Below are positions 26,040 through 34,705 of a DNA stretch of 64,000 nt, one piece after another; position 1 is the first letter of the stretch, and each line of letters starts with the position of its first letter. Below the pieces are notes generated by a model. The model worked only from the letters and a program-made list of their open reading frames with translations, was not told the DNA's origin and searched no databases. The stretch spans positions 47,808 to 111,807 of the forward strand of contig CALUWI010000010.1 in the NCBI GenBank assembly GCA_944324465.1. Reading direction: 5' to 3'. Made by a program: the position numbers and the translations under genes. This DNA comes from an uncultured Mucispirillum sp. (lineage in GTDB: Bacteria; Chrysiogenota; Deferribacteres; Deferribacterales; Mucispirillaceae).

Positions 26040-27269
26040 CTATTTGCTGATTGGGGGGGGGGAATAAGGAAGTTCAAGTTGGAAAATACTTAAATCATTT
26101 TCTTTTTTAATAAAAAGTTCACCATTACAGTGCTGTTCTACAAGCATTTTTGTGAAAAACAGCCCTAAGCCTTCATTAGAAAATCTGTTTTCTCCAAGAG
26201 CATAATATGGTTCAAAGAAATGAGATATTTCGTTATCATTTAACTGCACACCATTTCCCTGCACTTGAAGTATAATTTTTTCAGATGTAGTATACAGCTT
26301 AATTTTAATTAGACCATGGAATTTTTCATCTACACACATTTTTTGGTAGTTTTGTATAAGATGATTAACTGTAATAACTATTTTTGTAATAATCTGCCTT
26401 AATGCTGCAGGCTCAGATTCTATAATTAAATCAATAGTAGAAATATCTGCATATTTAAGATAATCTATACCATTAATAGTGCATTTCACATTTGAAAGGT
26501 CAAGCATATCTTTAATAGAAACTAATGCTTCTCTTAGAAGTGCAGGTATATGAATAGTTTCTGAAACATTATCATTTTCTGCATCAATTATACTTTGGAA
26601 AGAGTCTATTATATTAGACATAAAAGTAATATGACGCATAGACTGTTCAACACTTTCTTTAAGATAATCTTCTGTCAGTTCATTGTGAGTGTAAGCATCA
26701 TATATATCCTGCACAGTAATGCCAAGAGCATTTAAAGGCTGTCTCCAGTAGTGGGCAATAGAAATAATCATATCACTCATAGAAATAAGCCTTTCCTGGT
26801 TTTGGATATATTTTTCTTTTTCCATGCGTTTATTTATTTCACTTTCAACCAGTTCTGTTAATGACAAGTTGCGTTCTTCGGAATGTTTTAACTTAGCAAA
26901 TACATTCACTTTCGCAAGCAGTTCATTTCCAACAAAAGGTTTGGTCATATAGTCGTCAGTGCCAAGACCATAACCTTTTAACCTTTCATTTATATCACTT
27001 TTAGAAGAAAGCAGAATAATGCGTATATATTTAAGTTTTTCGCTGCTTCTGATAGCTTTTAAAACTTCAAAACCATCCATACCGCTCATAACAATATCAA
27101 GCAGAATTATGTCAGGCATAATATCTGGCAGAATTTCAAGAGCCATTTCTCCGCTGTCAGCTTCATTTATATCAAAATCGCTGTTCATAAAGATAGATTT
27201 AATAAGACCACGAATAACTGGGTCATCATCAACAACAAGGATTTTAGTCTTTTTTTCCTTTTGCTCCAT
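26040..27269 (-). CDS. Receiver-histidine kinase protein ending in a homopolymer tract
   Basis: Soluble two-component protein of 409 residues. The N-terminal receiver has KILVVDDD (Asp14-16), phospho-acceptor Asp58 in IILLDIVMSGMDG, and TKPF. A coiled linker (LTELVESEINKRMEKEK) leads to a kinase core with the H-box IAHYWRQPLNALG at about residue 172, the variant known from epsilonproteobacterial kinases, and an ATPase lid with NEGLGLFFTKMLVEQ. The N- and G1-boxes are weak (QGNGVQL). The last codons are read through a C10 tract, giving the end PYSPPPISK. It has no membrane segment. It converges with the hemerythrin gene; the target is unknown. Confidence 0.88.
   Translation of the reverse strand: MEQKEKKTKILVVDDDPVIRGLIKSIFMNSDFDINEADSGEMALEILPDIMPDIILLDIVMSGMDGFEVLKAIRSSEKLKYIRIILLSSKSDINERLKGYGLGTDDYMTKPFVGNELLAKVNVFAKLKHSEERNLSLTELVESEINKRMEKEKYIQNQERLISMSDMIISIAHYWRQPLNALGITVQDIYDAYTHNELTEDYLKESVEQSMRHITFMSNIIDSFQSIIDAENDNVSETIHIPALLREALVSIKDMLDLSNVKCTINGIDYLKYADISTIDLIIESEPAALRQIITKIVITVNHLIQNYQKMCVDEKFHGLIKIKLYTTSEKIILQVQGNGVQLNDNEISHFFEPYYALGENRFSNEGLGLFFTKMLVEQHCNGELFIKKENDLSIFQLELPYSPPPISK
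26053..26062. repeat. Homopolymer tract of ten G (C10 in the kinase gene)
   Basis: Ten consecutive G on the plus strand, within the last nine codons of the minus-strand kinase gene. In a genome near 30 percent GC such a run is striking and is a likely slippage site. All three tract frames end within a dozen codons. Confidence 0.9.
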
Positions 27270-27418
27270 GATTGTGTGGCACTCCCTTAGTTCCGTTTTA
27301 TGAGAATATATACTATCATACTTTTACAAATAATAAAAGAGTTTTTATGACAATGTAAGCAAAATATTTTTTTAAATATTTTATTGCCTTTTTTTATAAT
27401 ACAATATATTTATAATGT

Positions 27419-28108
27419 ATGAATAATAAAGGTTATGAAGATATAGGCTTTGCCAAAATTGACCATGACAGGCAGAACAGGCAGGGTTATCCAGAAGTAA
27501 TATTTGGTGCCGGCAAAACATGTGAACAGGCAGCTCTTATATTTAAGCGTATTAAAGAACATGGTAATGCGGCTATATGCACTCGTGCCTCAAAAGAAAT
27601 GGCAGATGCTGTTATTTCTCTTGTGCCAGAAGCAGAATATATTGAAACAGCAAAAATCGTTATCTATAATAATTCACAAAAAGAACTTTTGGGACAGGTA
27701 TGTATTGCTACAGGCGGTACATCAGATATTCCTGTAGCAGAAGAAGCAGCAGTTATTTTAGAAGCATACGGAAGTAAGGCTGTAAGGCTTTATGATGTAG
27801 GTGTTGCAGGTATTCACAGACTTATGGATAATGTGGATATTCTTAGAAACTCAAACTGTATTATTGCTGTTGCAGGTATGGAAGGTGCTTTGCCTTCTGT
27901 TATTGCAGGGCTTGTTGCTGTTCCTGTTATATCTGTTCCTACATCTGTAGGTTATGGTGCAAATCTTGGCGGCATTGCGGCACTGCTTGGTATGCTTAAT
28001 TCCTGTGCGTCTGGGGTTAGTGTAGTAAATATAGATAACGGTTTTGGTGCAGCAAATCAGGCACATTTAATTAATATGCTTGCAGTAAAAGGAAGTGTGA
28101 GTAAATGA
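27419..28108 (+). CDS. larB: LarB, pyridinium-3,5-biscarboxylic acid mononucleotide synthase
   Basis: AIR-carboxylase-like enzyme of 229 residues. LarB carboxylates and hydrolyses nicotinic acid adenine dinucleotide, the first step of the nickel-pincer nucleotide cofactor. Family marks: FAKIDHDRQNRQGYPEVIFGAGKT near the N-terminus (as KIDHDRQNRQGYPEVIFG), the central IATGGTSDIPVAEEAA, LYDVGVAGIHRL and SVPTSVGYGANLGG. No larC or larE is in the window. It overlaps the next gene by 4 nt. A nickel cofactor gene fits the nikABCDE importer further on. No ribosome site precedes the ATG. Confidence 0.9.
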   Translation: MNNKGYEDIGFAKIDHDRQNRQGYPEVIFGAGKTCEQAALIFKRIKEHGNAAICTRASKEMADAVISLVPEAEYIETAKIVIYNNSQKELLGQVCIATGGTSDIPVAEEAAVILEAYGSKAVRLYDVGVAGIHRLMDNVDILRNSNCIIAVAGMEGALPSVIAGLVAVPVISVPTSVGYGANLGGIAALLGMLNSCASGVSVVNIDNGFGAANQAHLINMLAVKGSVSK

Positions 28109-29334
28109 ATACAGCGTGGATTTTTGATGAAATAAATAATATCAGCCAAATAGGCATGACAGTTAACGGGGTTACAAGACTTGCTTTTTCAGAAGATGAT
28201 TTAAAAGCAAGGGCATATCTTAAAAAACTTATAGATAATATAGGATTAGACTATAGAGAAGATACTTTTGGCAATATGTTTGCATTATATAAGCCATCTG
28301 GAGCAGAAGGGCAGATAATAGGTACAGGCTCACATATTGATACTGTTCCAAATGGTGGTAAATATGACGGTCTTTTAGGTGTTATTTCAAGCCTTGCAGC
28401 TATTAAAACTATAAAAGAAAAAAATATTCCAATAAGTCATCCATTAGAATTAATTGTTTTTCAGGCAGAAGAATCAAGCCGTTTTGGTCATGCAACAATG
28501 GGCAGCAAAATTATGGCAGGAAAGCTGGAAAATTTTGTTCAGTGGGAGCAAAGTATTGATAATAACGGTATATCTTTAGTGGAAGCTATGAAAAAAGCTG
28601 GATATAATTTTTATGACATTAATAAAAGTGTTGTAGAAAAAGATAGATATAAAGCATTTGTTGAGCTGCATATAGACCAAAGCAAAACAATGAAATATGA
28701 AGATAAACCTGTTGCTGTTGTAGACGGTATTGCTGCACCATTAAGGGTAAAAGTTATTATTCACGGAGAAGCTGCCCACTCTGGCTCTACTGCTATGCGT
28801 TACAGGAAAGATGCACTTGTTATAGCCAGTGAACTTGTGCTTGCTGTGCGTAATTTATCTCTTGCTTATGATGAAAGAAATGCTATTGCAACTGTTGGCA
28901 AGCTGGATATTTTCCCGTCAGTTATGAATGTTGTTCCGGGTACTGCTGTTATGTATATTGATATAAGGGGCATAAACAGTAAAACTATTGATGAACTTTT
29001 TGGTTTAATAAGGGCAGAATCTTCAAAAATTGCTCTCAGGTATAAAGCATCATGCGAAATTGAATTAATATCATCTGAAAAACCATGTATGTTAAATAAC
29101 TATGTTTCTGATATTATAGAAAAGTCATGCCAGGAATTAAAAATGCCTTATATGCATACAATAAGCGGTGCAGGTCATGATGCAATGAATATGGCAGAAA
29201 TTACTGAATGTGGTATGATATTTGTAAAAAATGACAGCGGTGTAAGTCATCACCAGAATGAAGAAATATTAAAAGAAGATATAGAGCAGGGTGCTCGTCT
29301 TTTATACCAGACATTAAAAAATTTAGCTAAGTAG
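28105..29334 (+). CDS. M20-family amidohydrolase (hydantoinase/carbamoylase type)
   Basis: Zinc-dependent hydrolase of 409 residues, of the N-carbamoyl-L-amino-acid hydrolase/allantoate amidohydrolase group. Metal and catalytic motifs are GTGSHIDTVPNGGKYDGLLGV, FQAEESSRFG, ELHIDQSKTM, the lid-domain HGEAAHSGSTAM and GAGHDAMNMA, with SHHQNEE near the end. Substrates in the family include carbamoyl-amino acids, beta-ureidopropionate and allantoate; sequence alone does not decide. Its ATG overlaps the larB stop by 4 nt, which indicates coupling, but the functional link to LarB is unclear. Confidence 0.87.
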   Translation: MNTAWIFDEINNISQIGMTVNGVTRLAFSEDDLKARAYLKKLIDNIGLDYREDTFGNMFALYKPSGAEGQIIGTGSHIDTVPNGGKYDGLLGVISSLAAIKTIKEKNIPISHPLELIVFQAEESSRFGHATMGSKIMAGKLENFVQWEQSIDNNGISLVEAMKKAGYNFYDINKSVVEKDRYKAFVELHIDQSKTMKYEDKPVAVVDGIAAPLRVKVIIHGEAAHSGSTAMRYRKDALVIASELVLAVRNLSLAYDERNAIATVGKLDIFPSVMNVVPGTAVMYIDIRGINSKTIDELFGLIRAESSKIALRYKASCEIELISSEKPCMLNNYVSDIIEKSCQELKMPYMHTISGAGHDAMNMAEITECGMIFVKNDSGVSHHQNEEILKEDIEQGARLLYQTLKNLAK

Positions 29335-29343
29335 GTGTGTTAT

Positions 29344-29892
29344 ATGAAATACTACTATTTTCACGGATACGGCAGCTCACCAAGTGCCTGTAAAGCAGAA
29401 GCAATGCGTGAAATATTAGGGGCAGAAAATGTATCTGCACCAGATTTTAATGTATCTCCAGAAGAAGCCTCAGATTTATTTGATAAACTGATAGAAGAAA
29501 TAAGTTCAAGCAATGAAGAAGTATGTATTGTAGGCAGCTCTCTTGGCGGTTTATATGCTCTTTATGTAGCAACAAAAGCAAATTGTAAAGCTGTACTTTT
29601 AAATCCTGCATTAGTACCTATGGTAATTGTTCCAAAGGTTACAGATGAAGTGCCTGTTTCTGCTGTTGTGATTGCTCAAAAGCTCTCTTTATACACTTAT
29701 GAGCATTACAATATAGAAAATATTTCTGTATGGGTTACTGATGACCCTCTTATAAACCATAATGCTTTAACTAAGCCTTATTTTTATAAAGGTGTAAAAG
29801 AATATATTGAGTTTGATACTGATACTGCATCAGGCCATGAATTTATTGGTTTTAAGAATGTTTTTGAAAAATATATTAAAAATCATAAGTAG
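29344..29892 (+). CDS. YqiA-like (UPF0227) alpha/beta-hydrolase esterase
   Basis: Small serine esterase-like protein of 182 residues. YYYFHGYGSSPSACKAEAM, the nucleophile elbow IVGSSLGGLYALYVA and the following LLNPAL are typical of YqiA/UPF0227 proteins, and a late SGHEFIGF supplies the probable His. The start is taken at the ATG at 29344, because TAGGTG lies 7 nt upstream; an earlier in-frame reading adds only three residues. It follows the amidohydrolase gene by 9 nt and overlaps the next gene by 35 nt. Its substrate is unknown. Confidence 0.82.
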   Translation: MKYYYFHGYGSSPSACKAEAMREILGAENVSAPDFNVSPEEASDLFDKLIEEISSSNEEVCIVGSSLGGLYALYVATKANCKAVLLNPALVPMVIVPKVTDEVPVSAVVIAQKLSLYTYEHYNIENISVWVTDDPLINHNALTKPYFYKGVKEYIEFDTDTASGHEFIGFKNVFEKYIKNHK

Positions 29893-31627
29893 TGCATTAC
29901 TTTTTTTAATATTATGCAGTAATTCTTTTGCTGCAAGCCGTATATTAAGCGGCGAATTTATCTCGCTTAAAGCATCTTTAAATATTTTAGCAGATGTAAA
30001 TAAGGATAAAAAAATTATCCGTGTTAACCTTAGAAACTGTCAGCAGGAAACAAGTTTTTCTGTAGATAAAAGTATAAGGCAGATGATAGTTTCTGAATAT
30101 ATTTCTGCCTATGCAGTTGCAGGCGGCAGCAAGTTATATTTATATAATCTTCAGGATGGCAAACTTGTTCAGTCATTTGATGATTTTTTAAGAAGTGTAT
30201 ATCTTATAAGCCAGTCAGATATGGGGCAGTTTATTGCAGCCAGTGACGGTATAACAGTTGGTCTTTACCAGTTTAAAAAAGAAGGTCTTGTTAAACTTTA
30301 TTCTAAAGAATTTTCTGGGGGTATAGCTGCTGTTTATCCAGATATAGAATCAAATCTTTTATATGTTGTTGAAAGAAACGGCAGGCTTTCTGTATGGACA
30401 TTTTCAGGCAAACTGCAGAAAAATATTACACTTTCAAATACTATTACATCTATGATTTTTGATGAAAAAACAGGTAAATTTTTAGCATCATCTAATACTG
30501 GATTATACAGCATATCAAAAGATGATTTTACTATGGAAAAAATACTAAATGGTAAAATCTTGTCTGTATTTATAGAAAATTTTTCAAGCAGGCTTGAAGT
30601 AATGACTGATTTAGGTTTTACTGTATATGATTACCCTGCTATGCGGCCTGTTATGGCTCTTGATGGAGCAAACGGCAGTATAATAAAAAGTGATGGTGCA
30701 AATTTTGCAGCTTTCAGCGGCTTAAATTATATTAAAATATATGATTTAAAGCAGAATATTCATGTGGCTACTATTGCAGTAGACAGCCTTGGGGTAGTTA
30801 ATTTTTATCCGCCGAATGCTTTATACGGTACAAATATTTCAGCATCATTTATAGCTGCAGCTGCTGGCTCTGCTTTAGAAAAACAGGAATATAACAGAGA
30901 TAAAGTATGTGCTCCAATTGCTGCAATGGTTGCTGGTGTTTATAACCCTGAAAGTATGGATATTGGCAAAGTGCAGATAGATGAGGTTGATGAAATATAT
31001 GATGTACCAGCACCGCAGGTAAATGAACCAGCACATGTAAAAGGACCGCAGATTTCTTTTAAAGAGGGCAATTTATATGTACCAGAAGTAAAAGAAGTGG
31101 GGCAGGTATCAGGTGTAAATATAAATGATAATACAATAGAGCCAAATGAACCAAATGAAATATCATCTCCAGATGCTCCAAAAGTAAAAGATATTGAAGA
31201 CTTAATGGCAACAAAAATTCCAAGCTGGGTAGCAAATAGAAAAAATCTTCCTAAAAATAATGCTGTAGGCAATGGAAATACTGAGCAGGAAGCATTACTT
31301 GCTGCAAAATCGCAGCTTAAAAATAATATTATAAGGCAGGCTTTAGGTGATTTAGTACGAGAAAAAGAAATATCTGCTGTTGATAATATTGAAGCTAAAA
31401 AACGGATACTGTGGCAGGCAGCAGCAAAGGCTGTAAACAGTTTAGACAGTAAAATATTTACAGTAGATACATGGGTAACACCAGCAGGTCAGCATTTTAT
31501 TCATTTAGTTATGGATAATAAAACTCTGCCTGAAAAAGGAAAAGAATATCTGCAGGAAGAAATAAAAAAATATTATTCCAGTGATTTTGAAAACTATATG
31601 CAGGAAAAGCCTGTTAGTTTAGAATAG
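29858..31627 (+). CDS. Exported beta-propeller protein with LPP20-like C-terminal domain
   Basis: A 589-residue exported protein. A signal peptide (MFLKNILKIISSALLFLILC, then SNSFA) begins at the ATG at 29858, inside the preceding gene. Residues about 30-330 contain repeated WD/propeller-like strands (VYPDIESNLLYVVERNG, LSVWTFSGKL, FLASSNTGLYSI, KIYDLKQNIHVATI). A Pro/Val/Asn-rich linker follows (VPAPQVNEPAHV). The last 120 residues, from PSWVANRKNLPKNN, with the many-helical EQEALLAAKSQLKNNI, resemble LPP20 lipoprotein-family domains. It is probably periplasmic; I recognise no specific function. Confidence 0.75.
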   Translation: MFLKNILKIISSALLFLILCSNSFAASRILSGEFISLKASLNILADVNKDKKIIRVNLRNCQQETSFSVDKSIRQMIVSEYISAYAVAGGSKLYLYNLQDGKLVQSFDDFLRSVYLISQSDMGQFIAASDGITVGLYQFKKEGLVKLYSKEFSGGIAAVYPDIESNLLYVVERNGRLSVWTFSGKLQKNITLSNTITSMIFDEKTGKFLASSNTGLYSISKDDFTMEKILNGKILSVFIENFSSRLEVMTDLGFTVYDYPAMRPVMALDGANGSIIKSDGANFAAFSGLNYIKIYDLKQNIHVATIAVDSLGVVNFYPPNALYGTNISASFIAAAAGSALEKQEYNRDKVCAPIAAMVAGVYNPESMDIGKVQIDEVDEIYDVPAPQVNEPAHVKGPQISFKEGNLYVPEVKEVGQVSGVNINDNTIEPNEPNEISSPDAPKVKDIEDLMATKIPSWVANRKNLPKNNAVGNGNTEQEALLAAKSQLKNNIIRQALGDLVREKEISAVDNIEAKKRILWQAAAKAVNSLDSKIFTVDTWVTPAGQHFIHLVMDNKTLPEKGKEYLQEEIKKYYSSDFENYMQEKPVSLE

Positions 31628-32188
31628 TTACTTATTATTTAATATAAATTTAATAAATTTTTTGATTTCTGGCAGTTTTGCTGTCTGCACTTTATCTATT
31701 AATATTAATGTAAATTTATCAAGTACATTTAATGGTCTGTACTCCAGTTTTAAATAATCAAGAGCTTCACATGTTTTGCCTTCCATAGAGCATGGTACAG
31801 CAAGGCAGGCATATTTTGCCATAGATATAAGTTCATAAGTGCCAACAAGTTTATATGTAAACATTTCAACACCTGCTGCTAAATCGCATAATATAGCGGC
31901 AACTGCAGCAGCTAATGCATAGTCATCTTTAAAAAGACGGCAGCAGTACTGTCTAACTTCTTTATGTTCGTCCTGTTTATAAAGCCTAGTGCTTTCTTCG
32001 CTGAAACATTCCATACTTATAGGCTCTATAAGGTAATATTTTTCTTTATCTGGATAAACTGCCACAAGATGAGGCAGCGGCGAGCTGTAATCTATACCGC
32101 TTACTAATATTTTCAGCTCCATTGAACGCATTGTTTTTGCAATCAGATTTATAAAAGACTGCTTTGTATTAATATCTTTTTCACTCAT
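31628..32188 (-). CDS. Conserved protein of unknown function
   Basis: A 186-residue protein with no signal peptide. It contains a Cys-containing central helix stretch (DDYALAAAVAAILCDLAAGV), a few isolated Cys and a Lys-rich C-terminus (KLPEIKKFIKFILNN). I do not recognise a family. It is transcribed from the minus strand, 45 nt after the LRV-repeat gene, so the two probably share a transcript. It ends next to the convergent propeller gene. Confidence 0.6.
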   Translation of the reverse strand: MSEKDINTKQSFINLIAKTMRSMELKILVSGIDYSSPLPHLVAVYPDKEKYYLIEPISMECFSEESTRLYKQDEHKEVRQYCCRLFKDDYALAAAVAAILCDLAAGVEMFTYKLVGTYELISMAKYACLAVPCSMEGKTCEALDYLKLEYRPLNVLDKFTLILIDKVQTAKLPEIKKFIKFILNNK

Positions 32189-32233
32189 AACTTATTTTAG
32201 GTTACCCTATTGCTCCATAAATTATATCTTATA

Positions 32234-34639
32234 CTAAAACATCTTATGTAATCCGTCAATCTTTTTACAGGCATTTTCATACATATCATTCTGTCTGCCT
32301 GTTAAATATTTATTTTCCATATTTGATTTATTATTTACTGCATCAGCAAGGGACGGTACACCGCCAGAAGCATTATTTGCACTATTTGTATTACTGCCGT
32401 TTCCACTGCTGCCAGCCTTATTGTTTCGTGGTGTAAATGAGCTTGTTTTAATAGATTTTTCAATATCTGGCAGCACATCACTCATAAGGTCAGTAATAAT
32501 ATCATCAGCAGTTTTAAGAGCAGCTCTTTCTGCATCTGGGTTATAAGAAACATCGCCTTTATTTAATGGCGGCAGCGGTTTAGATGCAAAATATTCTGGA
32601 GCATTTCCAAATTTATCTAATATTGTAGGTGGAGCATCAATATCTGGCACTATATTTTCATATCCTGCTGCATTTTCCGCATTATCATTTTGAGTACCTG
32701 CATTATCTTTTTTAAGATTATATTTTTTCTTTTTAGAAGGTATTTTTCGCATATCTTCTATTAACTTATAAGGGTCATAAACATTATTTACAAATTCTTT
32801 ATTCATCATTCTTCTAACAGGTTTATCTACAGTTTCTTTATTATTATCCATCTGGCTTTTAATATCAGCTAATTTGGCAGGATTACTTTTTATATCATTT
32901 GCAGAATGAATTAATGTTTCCAGTCCTTTTTTACCCTGAGCCATATTTTTCAGCTTATTAATCATACCAGGACCTGCATTTTTATTTGCAGCAACTGCTT
33001 TTGCATATTTTTCTGGAGCCATAAGTATTGCTTTTTCTTTAATTGCAGGGCTTATATTAGGGTTTTCAAGTGCTGCCATTCTTTCAGCTTCTTTTATAAT
33101 ATTATCTGGCTCTGGTACCCACCTTTCTGGAAAAAGTTTATTTAATTTTTCCTGTGGCAGATTAGGGTGTTTATAAGCTGCATTTTTTACAAGCGGGTTT
33201 TTATCTTCAGACAGTGCTGCAACAGCTTCCGGCGGGGTTTTAGGGTTTGCAGCAAGCCCCATACGCACACATTCATCTGGGTTATTTACATTATAAAGTA
33301 TTTCATCTATAGATAAGCATGGGTTAGACATATATTTTTTATTAAAATCGCAGTCCCTGTTTTTACCTGCAGATATTTTTCTCATAATTTCAGGTGTAAC
33401 AGCAGGGTTTTCAAGCATATCACTGTGCAGCCCTGAATAATTGCTTAAATCTTCCATCATATCTTTAGAAATAGATGGATTTTTAGCAAGTGCTTTTAAT
33501 ACATTATTTGATTTATCTTTTGCAAGGTGTTCTAAAATATCAGGGGGAGTATTTGGGTTTTCTGCAACAGCAGCTCTGACTGCTTCATCATCTGATGATG
33601 CTTTTTCTCTTAACATATTAGGGTCTGCTGATTTATTTTTTAAAGCATAAGTCTGCACAGGTGTATTTGCAAGTTCATTAATATATTCTGAAGCAAGCTG
33701 TGGATTTTCAGCAATAATTTTTAAAAGTTCATCATCTTCTGGAAAACCGTTTTTTATATTTTCAAAGTATTTTTTTGCAGCATTATCTAATACTTTCCGT
33801 TCAGTTTTTTCTTCAGGGCTCATCATGTAGTTATCTATTTTATCTTTAATATCAGGTGCACTAAGTGCTCCAAGTCCTAAAGTTGTGCCTAAAAGTGCAG
33901 CAGCTGCCAGCTTTTTCGCTGTAGACAGCGGCTTTTTATGTGCTGTATCTTTTGCAATATCTTTTTTAGTTTCCTTAACAGGTTCTTTTTTCTCCTGCTT
34001 TATATCAGAACTGCCGCCTTTAGTTTCTTTCATATTAGAAAGGCTTGCAAGCATATCTTCTTTCTGTTTTGCTTCTTTCTCTTTTTTATTTGGTTCTTTA
34101 TTTGGCAGTTCTTCCTTTTTTGTTTCTTTCTTTGCAGCAGGCATGATTTCTGGCTGTTTATCTTCTGCCTTTTTATTATTTTCTTTTTCCTGCTCTTTTT
34201 CCTTTTCTTTTTGTTTTGCTAAATATTCATCTACTATTTTAGAAGTGTCTTTTTTGCTTATCCCTGCTACCACATAGCCTGGAAAAAGCTGATACACAGT
34301 AGGGGAGAGCCCTTTTTTCTTTAAAAGCTGTTCAACCATATCTATATCTTTTGATGGCACAATTAATGCAGATGCTGGGTTTGTATTGGCATTGTTTTCA
34401 TTTATAAGGGTAGGGATAAGGTCTTTTTCTATTAAGTTATTCCACTCTTTTGCGGCATTTTTACCAAAAGGTTTATCAACTGCTACAGCAACATACCCAG
34501 AATCGTGTATTGTATCATACATTTCAAATTTCTGAGTGTTTTTTGATACACCTTTTTCTGACAGTTTTGTCTGCAGCCCAAACCTGTTAAAACTGTCAGT
34601 TACATCATCTACAAACTTGCCATTGCTTTTAAAGAGCAT
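32234..34639 (-). CDS. Large membrane-anchored LRV-repeat protein
   Basis: An 801-residue protein of unknown role. The first 150 residues look globular (two segments like VAVAVDKPFG and ASALIVPSKDIDMVEQLLKK). A highly charged Lys/Glu linker follows (about 150-245), then one hydrophobic helix (KKLAAAALLGTTLGLGALSA, about 250-270). Residues 320-520 contain leucine-rich-variant repeats: VRAAVAENPNTPPDILEHLA, VLKALAKNPSISKDMMEDL, VRMGLAANPKTPPEAVAAL and VKNAAYKHPNLPQEKLNKL. The end is Asn/Ser rich. GGAG lies 9 nt before the ATG at 34639; a second ATG at 34645 is only 3 nt from it. It could be a scaffold or effector-like protein; I cannot say. Confidence 0.72.
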   Translation of the reverse strand: MLFKSNGKFVDDVTDSFNRFGLQTKLSEKGVSKNTQKFEMYDTIHDSGYVAVAVDKPFGKNAAKEWNNLIEKDLIPTLINENNANTNPASALIVPSKDIDMVEQLLKKKGLSPTVYQLFPGYVVAGISKKDTSKIVDEYLAKQKEKEKEQEKENNKKAEDKQPEIMPAAKKETKKEELPNKEPNKKEKEAKQKEDMLASLSNMKETKGGSSDIKQEKKEPVKETKKDIAKDTAHKKPLSTAKKLAAAALLGTTLGLGALSAPDIKDKIDNYMMSPEEKTERKVLDNAAKKYFENIKNGFPEDDELLKIIAENPQLASEYINELANTPVQTYALKNKSADPNMLREKASSDDEAVRAAVAENPNTPPDILEHLAKDKSNNVLKALAKNPSISKDMMEDLSNYSGLHSDMLENPAVTPEIMRKISAGKNRDCDFNKKYMSNPCLSIDEILYNVNNPDECVRMGLAANPKTPPEAVAALSEDKNPLVKNAAYKHPNLPQEKLNKLFPERWVPEPDNIIKEAERMAALENPNISPAIKEKAILMAPEKYAKAVAANKNAGPGMINKLKNMAQGKKGLETLIHSANDIKSNPAKLADIKSQMDNNKETVDKPVRRMMNKEFVNNVYDPYKLIEDMRKIPSKKKKYNLKKDNAGTQNDNAENAAGYENIVPDIDAPPTILDKFGNAPEYFASKPLPPLNKGDVSYNPDAERAALKTADDIITDLMSDVLPDIEKSIKTSSFTPRNNKAGSSGNGSNTNSANNASGGVPSLADAVNNKSNMENKYLTGRQNDMYENACKKIDGLHKMF

Positions 34640-34662
34640 AAGCATTTACTCCATATACTACA

Positions 34663-34695
34663 TATAATAAAACCCTGCCTGCATAAAGGCAGGGT
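34663..34695 (-). terminator. Terminator of glgA
   Basis: Perfect 9-bp stem ACCCTGCCT (34672-34680) with AGGCAGGGT (34687-34695), with TTTTATT following on the minus strand. It separates glgA from the LRV gene downstream. Confidence 0.85.
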
Positions 34696-34705
34696 GATTT
34701 TAAAT

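Noticed and set aside
33885..34277. Plus-strand frames opposite the Lys/Glu linker of the LRV protein (Phe/Ser/Leu-rich)
   Set aside because: They are the complement of Lys/Glu-rich codons and look membrane-like only for that reason.
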